From: Polyangiaceae bacterium
GTDB lineage: Bacteria; Myxococcota_A; Polyangia; Polyangiales; Polyangiaceae
Length of the DNA stretch: 64,000 nt
Assembly (NCBI GenBank): GCA_013361525.1
Contig: JABFXY010000084.1
Coordinates: 1 to 64,000, forward strand
Direction: 5' to 3'
Both the position numbers and the translations under genes were made by a program. Of this stretch, positions 49,221 to 58,083 are shown piece by piece. The first letter of the stretch is position 1. Every line of letters begins with the position of its first letter. The notes beneath the pieces are model-generated. The model saw nothing but the letters and a program-made list of their open reading frames with translations. It had not been told where the DNA came from and searched no databases.

Positions 49221-51977
49221 ATGAAAACACACGACGAACGGAAATGGGCGGCGCTCGGCTTCGCCGCTGCGATGTTGGTCGTCGCAGCGGGCTGCGGCGA
49301 CGACACCGACACGGGCGGCAACGGCGGCACGCCGGCTACGGGCGGCGGCGGTACACCTTCTACCGGCGGTAACGGCGGAGAGCCGACCGTCGGCGGCAAT
49401 GGCGGCGAGGGCGGGACCGGCGGCATGGTCGAGACCTACGCCTGCGACGACGAGCTCGACGTAGAGTCGAGGGGCAGTGCGATCGCGCTCACCGACGACG
49501 ACCAGCGCCTCCTCGTGACCAACCGCGACGCAGGCAGCTTGTCGATCATCGGCCTGGATCTCGCGAGCGGCTCACCCATCCTCGACAAGCAGACGGAGAT
49601 CCCGACCGGCGCGGACAGCGAGCCCTGGTCCGTCGTGATCGACGGCTGCAATCGCAGAGCATGGGTCGCGCTTCGCAACGAGAACAAGGTGCTCGTCGTC
49701 GACAATCTCGACAATGGCCCCGCCGTCGTCGCCGAAATCGCCGTCGGCGCGGAGCCCACGGGCCTCGCGCTGTCGCCGGACAACACGACGCTCTACGTCT
49801 CCAATTGGGTCGAAGGCACCGTCTCGGTGGTGAATACGGGTGACAACACCGTCACCGCGACCGTCGACCTCAACAAAGCGCTCATCGACACCGGCTACAT
49901 CGGTGACGTGACCGATTCGCGCCCCGCCCTCGCTCATCCGCGCGCCATTGCAGCGAACAAGGATCTGGTCATCGTCACCGAATGGTTCGGACAGCGAATC
50001 GCGCCGGACGGCCCGAACGGCGCCAATGCCGACGTCTCGAAGGCCGGTATCGTCTACCGAATCGATCCGGCCGACTACACGGTGCAGACGATCGAGCTTC
50101 CCCCTGTCACGGACACCGGGTTCGACGACCACAACGGCGCGCCGACCGGATGTTTCGTGAACCAGGTGGGCAGCGTCACCTTGCACGGCAACTTCGCCTA
50201 CGTGACGAGCACCTGCGCTTCTCCCAAGGGGCCGCTCGGTGTCTTCACCGGGACGGGACCTTGCACCGTTGTCACGCAAGAGCAGGTCTGCGGTGTCGGC
50301 GGTACGTGCAACGCGAACCTGCAATGCAATCCGAACCCGACCGACGTGAAAGCCTCGACCCACCCTGCGCTATCGGTGGTGAACCTCAACAACGACACGG
50401 CGACGACGGCGGTGCTCGATGCGCTCTTCAAAGCACCCGGCGTGGACTCCGCGCGGATTCCTCATCTGCCGACCGATCTCGCCTTTTTCGAGGAGAACAA
50501 CGCCTACATCACGGCGATGGGCACGGACGCCGTTTTCCGCGTCGGCATCGACGCGGCCACGGGGGAGATCACCGACGTCGGGTCATCCAACGACTTCATC
50601 AACCTTCGCGTGGACGCGAGCGACACCACCATTCGCAACCCGGTCGGCATCGCGATCGTGGACGGCGCCGACGCCTTCGGATTCGTGTCCAACGACGGCT
50701 CCCAGGACGTGACGGCGGTGTCGTTCGGCACCCAGACGATTGCGGGTTTGCCGGACACGCCCGTCATTGAATCATCCAGCGTGCTGCCCACCGGCGAAGC
50801 GCTCCGCCGATTGCGTGGCAAGCGATTCTTCAATACCGGTCTCGGCCGCTGGTCGTTGGCCGGTGAAGGGTGGGGCTCGTGCGCGGCTTGTCACGTCGAC
50901 GGCCTGACCGACAACGTCACATGGTATTTCGGTCGTGGCCCGCGCCAATCGACGAGCCTCGACGGCTCCTTCGCGTCGAACGATCCGACCGATCAGCGGG
51001 TCTTCAACTGGACCGGCATCTTCGACGAGGTCGCCGACTTCGAGCTCAACACGCGCGGCACGTCGGGCGGCCTCGGCGCCATCGTCGACGCGAGCAACGC
51101 GCGCATCAACCTCGCCGCCGAGACCCCGCCGCAACAAGGCCTCTCCGGCTCGACGCAAGAAGTGGCCAATCCGCTCTCACCGAATGGTGAGGCTCCGTTC
51201 GGCGATCCCAATTCGGGCCATCCTCATTCGAGTATCGACGATTGGGAGGAGATCAAAATCTACATGCAGTCGATCCGGTCGCCGCGCCGCCCCGTCGGCT
51301 TGGCGCAGGCCGACGTCGACGCTGGGCGCGCCATCTTCGAGGGGCAAGGACAAGGCAACTGCGTCGCGTGCCATTCAGGTGCGAAATGGACCATTTCGCG
51401 TGTTTTCTGGACGGTAGGTGACGTCGGCAATTCCACGCTGCAGAGCTCGGAGTGGCTCGCGGAAGCGCAAAATGCTGGTTTCCCGGCGGACCTGTTGCCG
51501 GTCGCGCAGCCGACCGCGACCAATGCGCGGATGCGCTTCGGCGACGCGAACAACGATCAAATCCTCTGCAACATTCGCCCGGTCGGCACCTTCCCGGCGA
51601 GCGGGACGGTAGGCATCGGCCCCACGGAGGTCGGCGTCGCGGAGGTGAGACAGAACATGTCGACGCTCGCGCAGGGCGGCGGCACCGGAGGCGCGGAGCA
51701 GATCGGCCGCGGCTTCAACGTGCCGAGCCTCCTCGGCGTGCAGGTCGGTGCGCCGTACTTCCACGCGGGCAATGCACGCAGCCTCGAAGAGCTCTTCGAC
51801 GACGACTTCTTCTCCGGCCATCACCACTCCGCGGTCGCCAACGTCTTCACGCCTTCGGACGAGGAGAAGGCGCAGCTCATCGCGTATCTCCTCTCGATCG
51901 ACGAGGCGGAGGTCGAAAACGCGCCTCTCATCCCCGTCGTCGGCGCCAACGGCGGCGACTTCTGCGCTCCCAACTGA
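49221..51977 (+). CDS. Di-haem c-type lipoprotein with beta-propeller
   Basis: A 918-residue lipoprotein. The lipobox AAGC is followed by DDTDTGG and a long Gly-rich tether with GGNGG-type repeats. Residues about 80-530 make a YncE-like beta-propeller (PDNTTLYVSNWVEGTVSVVN). The rest is a cytochrome-c-peroxidase-like domain with two haem-binding motifs, CAACH (554-558) and CVACH (714-718), and a later helix GAPYFHAGNARSLEELFDDD. The fusion of propeller and di-haem domain is typical of myxobacterial surface proteins; an electron-transfer or peroxidase role is likely. ATG at 49221 follows GTG at 49218 and is preferred for its spacing to AAAGGGG. A terminator follows at 52021. Confidence 0.85.
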   Translation: MKTHDERKWAALGFAAAMLVVAAGCGDDTDTGGNGGTPATGGGGTPSTGGNGGEPTVGGNGGEGGTGGMVETYACDDELDVESRGSAIALTDDDQRLLVTNRDAGSLSIIGLDLASGSPILDKQTEIPTGADSEPWSVVIDGCNRRAWVALRNENKVLVVDNLDNGPAVVAEIAVGAEPTGLALSPDNTTLYVSNWVEGTVSVVNTGDNTVTATVDLNKALIDTGYIGDVTDSRPALAHPRAIAANKDLVIVTEWFGQRIAPDGPNGANADVSKAGIVYRIDPADYTVQTIELPPVTDTGFDDHNGAPTGCFVNQVGSVTLHGNFAYVTSTCASPKGPLGVFTGTGPCTVVTQEQVCGVGGTCNANLQCNPNPTDVKASTHPALSVVNLNNDTATTAVLDALFKAPGVDSARIPHLPTDLAFFEENNAYITAMGTDAVFRVGIDAATGEITDVGSSNDFINLRVDASDTTIRNPVGIAIVDGADAFGFVSNDGSQDVTAVSFGTQTIAGLPDTPVIESSSVLPTGEALRRLRGKRFFNTGLGRWSLAGEGWGSCAACHVDGLTDNVTWYFGRGPRQSTSLDGSFASNDPTDQRVFNWTGIFDEVADFELNTRGTSGGLGAIVDASNARINLAAETPPQQGLSGSTQEVANPLSPNGEAPFGDPNSGHPHSSIDDWEEIKIYMQSIRSPRRPVGLAQADVDAGRAIFEGQGQGNCVACHSGAKWTISRVFWTVGDVGNSTLQSSEWLAEAQNAGFPADLLPVAQPTATNARMRFGDANNDQILCNIRPVGTFPASGTVGIGPTEVGVAEVRQNMSTLAQGGGTGGAEQIGRGFNVPSLLGVQVGAPYFHAGNARSLEELFDDDFFSGHHHSAVANVFTPSDEEKAQLIAYLLSIDEAEVENAPLIPVVGANGGDFCAPN

Positions 51978-52020
51978 AATCTCCGATCCGATCAAACCAC
52001 CGATCGAGGTTTGGTCATCC

Positions 52021-52061
52021 GGGCCCTGTCAGCGTAAAGTTGGCAGGGCCCTCGCTTTTTT
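52021..52061 (+). terminator. Rho-independent terminator
   Basis: GGGCCCTGTCA (52021-52031) pairs with TGGCAGGGCCC (52041-52051) with one G-T wobble and a loop of nine bases, followed by six Ts after a short spacer. It stands 44 bases after the di-haem lipoprotein gene. It is the clearest factor-independent terminator of the window and should separate or attenuate transcription into the next lipoprotein gene. Confidence 0.85.
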
Positions 52062-52142
52062 GGCCTGCCGGGGCGCCGGGTTCACGGCGCGCTCGGCTCG
52101 GCCGCCGGAAAAGCCGGCTTCTTCGTACGGAGGACTTCGACC

Positions 52143-52679
52143 ATGACCCTTACGCGTAAAGAATTCATGCTTGCAGCGCTCGCCACGGCGGGCACGGCCA
52201 CGTTCGGCTGCGGCGACGACACCAGCTCGGGCGGCAACGGCGGCCAGGGCGGCGGCAGCGGCGGCTCACCGTCGAACGGCGGCTCGCCCTCCAACGGCGG
52301 CGGCGGTGCCGGCACCGGCGGCACGCCGACGAATGGCGGAGGCGGCGAGGGTGGCGTGGCCACGGATGGCGGCGGCGGAGCGGGCACCGGCGGAACGCCG
52401 ATCGGCGGTGGTAACGAGGGCGGCGCCGGTGGTGGTGGGCAGATCGCGGATTGCACGGAGACGATGACCGGCCACGCTGGTCACGAAATCAACGTCACCG
52501 CGGAGGATGTAGCTGCGGCACAGGAGAAGACGTACGACATCCAAGGGACGTCGCAGCATACCCACCTCGTGACGATCACCGCAGCGCAGTTTGCGATTCT
52601 CGCGACGGGCGTACCGATCATGGTGACGTCGACGACTGATAGTCAGCACTCGCACACAGTTACCGTGACGTGCGCGTAG
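52143..52679 (+). CDS. Histidine-rich small lipoprotein
   Basis: A 178-residue lipoprotein whose signal (MTLTRKEFMLAALATAGTATF) has a basic pair before a hydrophobic stretch and a lipobox FGC. About 65 residues of glycine-rich tether follow. The C-terminal 75 residues carry paired histidines (GHAGHEI, QHTHLVTI, QHSHTVTVTC) in a compact beta-rich module likely to bind a metal ion, with two cysteines that could pair. It follows the di-haem lipoprotein across a terminator and has its own GGAGG site. I do not know its family name. Confidence 0.75.
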   Translation: MTLTRKEFMLAALATAGTATFGCGDDTSSGGNGGQGGGSGGSPSNGGSPSNGGGGAGTGGTPTNGGGGEGGVATDGGGGAGTGGTPIGGGNEGGAGGGGQIADCTETMTGHAGHEINVTAEDVAAAQEKTYDIQGTSQHTHLVTITAAQFAILATGVPIMVTSTTDSQHSHTVTVTCA

Positions 52680-52917
52680 CCGCGTAGCGGCGTCCCAACT
52701 GCGGGCGGGACTCGCCGCCGCACGCCGGCAGTGAACATCGATACCGAAGATTGTCCGGTCCGTGCCAGTGCCCGCAACTGACCGACTGGGGGGGACTCTT
52801 CGGTAAAGCTCTCTCTCCGAACTTCCGCTACGCCAGCACGCGACGGATCTATCGTGGGCACATCACGACCGGTAGGATGGGCATCCTCGTCACAGCCCTC
52901 CCACGGTCAATCCGCCC

Positions 52918-55392
52918 ATGCATCTCACACGATCAGCCTCATCACTCCTCCTATTGTCGTTAGCGTCCTCCACCGGACTCCTTCTGGGCTGTCGGCAGGT
53001 GTTGGACCTCCCGGAAACGGTGGAGTGCGGATCCGACGACGCCTGTACCACGCCCGACGCGCCGTGCCTCGATGGGCAATGTATCGACGGCACCTGTGCG
53101 TACACGTGGAAACCAGCTGGTACCGTTATCGACGGCGCCGACGAGGACGACTGTCAAAGCCACGTTTGCGACGGAGACGGCAACGTCATCGTCGCCCCCG
53201 ACAGCACCGACGCGCCGCCAGATGCGACGCCCGGAGACTGCGCGGCCCCGGCCTGCGACGCCGCCGGCAGCGTTGTTACCGCTCCGAGCGGCAATGACGC
53301 GCCTCCAGATACGAGTCCCGGCGACTGCATGACCACGGCGTGCGACTCCGCCGGAAGCGTCATTCAAACTCCCGACGATAACGACATTCCGCCGGATTCA
53401 TCGGCTGGGGATTGCCAAGCGCCTGCGTGCGACGCGGGTGCGCCCACCGTCGCAGCGGCCGACGCGGATGCACCGGTGGATGAAACCACCGGCGATTGCG
53501 CGAGCCCCGCATGTGAGGACGGGTCTGTCATCGAGCTCCCCAATGCGGAGGATACTCCTGGCCGCCCCGTCACGGGTGATTGCCTGACGAACGTTTGCGA
53601 CCCCAATACCCCCGGTCCGGTGCCGGACAATAGCGATACGCCCACAACAGGCTGCGGCGATTGCGTAGCCGGACAAGTGGTCCCCTGGGATGCCGAGGGC
53701 GACAGTTGCTATACGGACAGCGCTTCGACGCTCAACGTCGGCAATTGTGCCGGCGGAACCTGGACGTGTGTCGACAATACGCGTGTCTGCGAGGGACAGG
53801 TTCTGCCGAGTTCGGAGAAGTGTGGTCTTGGCTATAACGGATTCGACGAAGACTGCGACGGGGAGATCGACGAGGACGGCACCGGTTGCGCGTGCACGAT
53901 CGGACAGCCTCAAGCCTGCTACAACGGGCCACAGCAAACTGCTGGCGTCGGGCTTTGCCACGGGGGAATGGCTCAGTGCATCGCGACAGGTGAGGGCAAC
54001 GTTCTCGGAGACTGTGTCGGTGAAGTGCTGCCGGCGACGTGCGATCTTTGCCTCATCACGGGTGATGAAGATTGCAATGGCGCGGAGACACCGTGCACTG
54101 GGAGTCACGTTTGGAGCAAGGGCCTTGGAGGCAACAACCTCGACTATGGAGGTGACATCCTCGAGCTACCGAACGGCGAAATTCTTGTCCAAACGACGTT
54201 CCAGGGCTCGCTAACCGCAGGAACCACGATCACCAGCGACGGTGGCGACGACATTGTGCTCGTCCGGTACGACTCGGACGGCAACGCTATGAACGCGCTC
54301 GCATGGGGTGGTTCGGGACACGAGACAGCGGGCGGGCTCGCGAGGGTCAACGGTGGGTACGTCGCGTGGGGCCAACTTGGGCTCGGCTCAAGCGAAACGT
54401 TCGGGTCGCCGTCGACACTCACGGGCGTTGGCTACGACGGCTTTTTGGCGCGCTTTGACAACAACGGCGCGTTTGTCTGGAAGAAGCTCATTGGCGGAAC
54501 GGGCGCAGACGACGTCATCGACGTGGTCCGAATGCCTGACGATGGCGTGGTGCTCAGCGGACGCTTTCAGGGCAGCATCAACTTGGGCGGCCAGCAGCTG
54601 ACGAGCGCGGGGCTCGACGACATTTTTCTCGCCAGGTTCGACTCCGCAGGCACGCACGTGTGGAGCAAACGCTTTGGAACGAGCGGGCAGGACACTGTTC
54701 GCGATCTCGCTGTTGCCCCCAATGGGAATATCGTCATGGTGGGCGAGCTAACAGCGAATATAGCCTTTGGTGGTCCCACAATCGTCGCGGCGGGCGGAAA
54801 GGACGGATATGTAGCAACAATGGACGGCGCCGGCGGGCATCTGTGGACTCGCGCGTTTCAGTCCGGCGGAGACGAGGTCGCTACGACGGCCCAGGTGCTT
54901 TCTGACGGGTCCGTCTGGGTCGCCGGCAGCTTCAACACGGCGGTCAATGTGGACGGACTGAGCGGCGCTGACCTAACACCGACTGCGACGGGCCAGGACC
55001 TCTTGCTCGTTCGATACGGAGCTTCGGGGAACTACATACAGGGCATCACGTTCAATGGAACTGACACCCTATTCGCAGGCACATCGAGCGTCGGCATGGA
55101 CGACGGAGTCATTATCGGCGGAACATACAGCGGGGCCTTGATCCTCGGAGGCAACGCTGCTCCGTCAGCTGGTCTCTCGGACACTTTCCTGTTTAAGATT
55201 TCTGCGGACGGCGCACTTCAATGGTCCAAAAAATCAGGGGGCACGCAAAATGACTTCCTGAACGCAGTAAAAATCGGCGAGTGCGGTAACATCTTCGGAA
55301 CGGCCGGGTTCAACGGCTCCGCGAACTTCGGTGGTGGAAGCCTCACCAGCAACGGTGGTCAGGACATCGCAGTTCTCAAATATCGCCAGTAG
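52918..55392 (+). CDS. Cysteine-repeat and propeller lipoprotein
   Basis: An 824-residue lipoprotein (lipobox LLGC near residue 25). Residues about 60-260 hold about six imperfect 29-30-residue units, each with a Gly-Asp-Cys, a second Cys a few residues on and an Asp/Pro-rich link, for example PPDATPGDCAAPACDAAGSV. One MopE-type motif (FDEDCDGEIDEDGTGC) follows near 315. The C-terminal 430 residues repeat strands such as GGDDIVLVRYDSDGNAMNAL and DDIFLARFDSAGTHVWSKRF, as in SBBP-type propellers. Compared with its neighbours, the later part uses more A/T-ending codons. No close function is known; adhesion or capture at the surface is plausible. Confidence 0.75.
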   Translation: MHLTRSASSLLLLSLASSTGLLLGCRQVLDLPETVECGSDDACTTPDAPCLDGQCIDGTCAYTWKPAGTVIDGADEDDCQSHVCDGDGNVIVAPDSTDAPPDATPGDCAAPACDAAGSVVTAPSGNDAPPDTSPGDCMTTACDSAGSVIQTPDDNDIPPDSSAGDCQAPACDAGAPTVAAADADAPVDETTGDCASPACEDGSVIELPNAEDTPGRPVTGDCLTNVCDPNTPGPVPDNSDTPTTGCGDCVAGQVVPWDAEGDSCYTDSASTLNVGNCAGGTWTCVDNTRVCEGQVLPSSEKCGLGYNGFDEDCDGEIDEDGTGCACTIGQPQACYNGPQQTAGVGLCHGGMAQCIATGEGNVLGDCVGEVLPATCDLCLITGDEDCNGAETPCTGSHVWSKGLGGNNLDYGGDILELPNGEILVQTTFQGSLTAGTTITSDGGDDIVLVRYDSDGNAMNALAWGGSGHETAGGLARVNGGYVAWGQLGLGSSETFGSPSTLTGVGYDGFLARFDNNGAFVWKKLIGGTGADDVIDVVRMPDDGVVLSGRFQGSINLGGQQLTSAGLDDIFLARFDSAGTHVWSKRFGTSGQDTVRDLAVAPNGNIVMVGELTANIAFGGPTIVAAGGKDGYVATMDGAGGHLWTRAFQSGGDEVATTAQVLSDGSVWVAGSFNTAVNVDGLSGADLTPTATGQDLLLVRYGASGNYIQGITFNGTDTLFAGTSSVGMDDGVIIGGTYSGALILGGNAAPSAGLSDTFLFKISADGALQWSKKSGGTQNDFLNAVKIGECGNIFGTAGFNGSANFGGGSLTSNGGQDIAVLKYRQ

Positions 55393-55466
55393 GCATTACA
55401 CCCCAATCTCAGCCAGCCCACCCCTCCCCCAGTCGCGCAACCCCTCTTCACGCGACTCCCCTCCCC

Positions 55467-55495
55467 GAGCGCGCGGATCCCCCTCCCGCGCGCTC
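55467..55495. terminator. Hairpin between convergent lipoprotein genes
   Basis: GAGCGCGCGG (55467-55476) pairs with CCGCGCGCTC (55486-55495) around a nine-base pyrimidine loop, in the 121-base gap between the convergent 52.9 and 55.5 kb genes. It may stop transcription from both sides; there is no T-tract. Confidence 0.5.
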
Positions 55496-55513
55496 GCCAG
55501 GCCGGCCCGACCA

Positions 55514-57742
55514 CTAAGGATTCGACAAGAAGACGAACAGCTTTCCGGGATCGTTCGATGCCGCAGCGAGATCCGGCACGCCGTCCCCATTGAGCTCGAG
55601 GAACGCGAGGGCGGCGTCGTCGGCGTACATGCGCACGGTGGTCTCGAATTCGAGGTTGCCGTCGTTCTGTTGGATGTACAGCGTGCCGCTGGTCCCCCTC
55701 GTGACGATGTCGACGTCGCCGTCCGCGTCGACGTCGTGCAAGAGCCCGAAGTCCGCGGCGCCGGGCACCGTGGGCATTCGATGGAGCGTGCCTGCGTCGT
55801 TGATGAATAAGTCCGTCCCGCCGAAATTGCCATTTTGGAACATGGCGAGATCGAGGTCGCCATCATTGTCGACGTCACCGAAATCGATAGCGCGGTAGTG
55901 GAGCTCGGTCGACTCATCCGTCCGGGTGAACGAGCGCCCGTCGAGCTCGAGGATGATGAACCCTGTCGCGCCGTCGTAGGCGAGCGCAATATCCAAATCG
56001 CCGTCGGCGCCCGCGTCGAACACCCCGATACCGGTCACGTACGAGTCGAAGAGGTGTTCCACCGAATCGACGAAATGACCGTCGCCGAGGCCCCACGAGA
56101 TACGAATGCCGTCTTCGATCGTCGCGATGAGGTCGACGTGTCCGTCGGCGTCGAGGTCCTGCAAGAGCGACGGGGCAGACTCGGGCATCGTCGATAGGAC
56201 CGAGGTCTCGAGCGGCGCCGACGCGCTGCCGAAAAACGCCTGCAATTGGCCGTCCTGACGGTGAATGACGACGTCACCGAGGCCGTCACCGTTCACGTCG
56301 CCGACGGCGCCGCCGTCAAACGAGTCGCCGAGCGGAACCGAGACGCCCTCGAAGCCCGAGCCGTCCTGCAGGTGAATCATGACTTCTCGCCCGAACACGA
56401 CGAGATCCTCGTCGCCGTCACCATCCACATCCGTCGGCTCGGCCTTTTCTGGGTATCGCGCGCTGTCGAATTGATTGGGATAGCGGTACGTGCTTGTCGC
56501 CGGATCGAACGGAAGCACGGTCACGGTGGAGAAGTCGTACGAGGTGACGACAGCATCGGGATGACCGTCACCGGTCATATCGACGAGATCGGCGGCGGCG
56601 GCGTCCGGAACGTCGATGAAGGACGTCGGCTCCTCCGCGATGTAGCCCGACGCGATATCGAACACTTCCAGCGTGTGCTCGATGTCGAAAGCAACGATCT
56701 CGGCTGACTCGTCGCCGTCGACATTGACGAGCGCCGGGAAGCTTCCCGTATCGCTGAACCCCTGCGTGACCTCGAAGGTGCCTTGCCCATCATTGACGAG
56801 CAGCGCCGAGCTGGGCCCCGCGACCGCGTCGGTCACGGCGAGGAGATCGATATCACCGTCACCGTCGCTGTCGCCGGCCGTGACCCCCTCCAAGAGCTCA
56901 CTGAAGGGTTCGTATAGAGTCTCCGAGAACGAGCCCTGCCCGTCATTGAGCAATACCGACGCGCCGTGGGGGACGGCGGCGGCAAGGTCGAGCTTCCCGT
57001 CACCATCGAGATCCGCGGCCTCGAGGAACAACACCGAACGACTCACGGCGATGGATTGCGGATCGGAAAGACCATCCGCGGAGCCGCGCCACAGGAGGAG
57101 CTCCTCACCGCCGGGTGAGCCGACCACGTCACCCACGCCGTCGCCGTCGAAATCGCCGCCCACCACGGGACCATCACCGAACGTGAGCGAATCGACGGCG
57201 AGAAAGTGCCCCTGCCCGTCGTTCTCGAACGCAGTGAAATAGAAGCCTTCGCCGGTCTGATTGAAGACGACGTCCAGATCCCCGTCACCATCCATATCGG
57301 TGAGCGCAATGTTGTCGCGGCCGGTCTTGGTTGCATCGGCATAGCGTCGGAACAGCCTGAGATGTCCTGCGCCATCGCCGAGAAGCACGCCGATCGACGC
57401 GTCTTGGCCATACCCGACGACCACGTCGAGATTCCCGTCGCCATTGAGGTCGCCGATCGCATGCGTAATGGGGTGATCACCCGCCGAGAACGAGGGCGAA
57501 TTGCCGAAGCAGATCTCACCGGGATCGACGACCCCATTGCCGCAAGTGGTGGGGGCGTCGTCACAGAGCTCCCCCGGCTGAACGACGCCGTCTTCGCAGC
57601 TGGACGGTGGACCCGCGCCGCTGCCGCCTGCATCGACCCCCCCACCGTCGCCTTGGCCGCCTTGTCCGCCGGTGCCGTCGTCTCCGCACCCGACCTCGAT
57701 CAGGACGAGCGCGACGCACGTGAAGAAGAAGCCCCTGTTCAT
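55514..57742 (-). CDS. FG-GAP/VCBS-repeat lipoprotein
   Basis: A 742-residue lipoprotein (lipobox EVGC) with a Gly-rich spacer and a Cys-rich stretch with two VVxPGExC units (DGVVQPGELC, NGVVDPGEIC). The rest is a chain of FG-GAP/VCBS repeats with Asp-rich calcium loops: DLNGDGNLDVVVG, DMDGDGDLDVV, DFDGDGVGDVV, DLDGDGKLDLA and more at about 50-65-residue spacing, giving an integrin-alpha-like propeller. It should be surface-exposed, calcium-binding and perhaps adhesive. ATG at 57742 has GAGGGGAG seven bases upstream; the open frame continues upstream without meaning. It is divergent from the VWA/MopE gene. Confidence 0.85.
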   Translation of the reverse strand: MNRGFFFTCVALVLIEVGCGDDGTGGQGGQGDGGGVDAGGSGAGPPSSCEDGVVQPGELCDDAPTTCGNGVVDPGEICFGNSPSFSAGDHPITHAIGDLNGDGNLDVVVGYGQDASIGVLLGDGAGHLRLFRRYADATKTGRDNIALTDMDGDGDLDVVFNQTGEGFYFTAFENDGQGHFLAVDSLTFGDGPVVGGDFDGDGVGDVVGSPGGEELLLWRGSADGLSDPQSIAVSRSVLFLEAADLDGDGKLDLAAAVPHGASVLLNDGQGSFSETLYEPFSELLEGVTAGDSDGDGDIDLLAVTDAVAGPSSALLVNDGQGTFEVTQGFSDTGSFPALVNVDGDESAEIVAFDIEHTLEVFDIASGYIAEEPTSFIDVPDAAAADLVDMTGDGHPDAVVTSYDFSTVTVLPFDPATSTYRYPNQFDSARYPEKAEPTDVDGDGDEDLVVFGREVMIHLQDGSGFEGVSVPLGDSFDGGAVGDVNGDGLGDVVIHRQDGQLQAFFGSASAPLETSVLSTMPESAPSLLQDLDADGHVDLIATIEDGIRISWGLGDGHFVDSVEHLFDSYVTGIGVFDAGADGDLDIALAYDGATGFIILELDGRSFTRTDESTELHYRAIDFGDVDNDGDLDLAMFQNGNFGGTDLFINDAGTLHRMPTVPGAADFGLLHDVDADGDVDIVTRGTSGTLYIQQNDGNLEFETTVRMYADDAALAFLELNGDGVPDLAAASNDPGKLFVFLSNP

Positions 57743-58083
57743 CGATTGCTCCCCTCGAGCCTCGACGCCATTCGCAATGGACGCGCCAATGCTGCTCTTT
57801 GTGAATCGACCGCGATGAGCCGCATTGCCACTCGATGACCACGTGAATCGGGCTACGCACGACGCACGGGCTACGCGGACGAGCTCGATTGGGTGTGAAC
57901 GCTCTCTGGCGTCGGATCGGTACGATCGCTCGGCCGTCGTCGCCCACACCGGCGGCCCATGTGCGACTCGGTGATACGAGCTCTCAAAGCACGACGGATC
58001 CTCGGCAAAATCAAACGATGTGGCAGGACGCCTCGGCAACCGTCTTGAGAAGAGGAGCTATCTCGCGGTAATTTTTCAGGTTC
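57743..58083. other. 341-base divergent region, no gene
   Basis: The region separates the FG-GAP lipoprotein gene from the VWA/MopE gene. No gene is supported. Purine-rich AGAAGAGGAG and a TTTTTCAGG stretch just upstream of the plus-strand start may serve translation. No clear dyads were seen. Confidence 0.35.
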
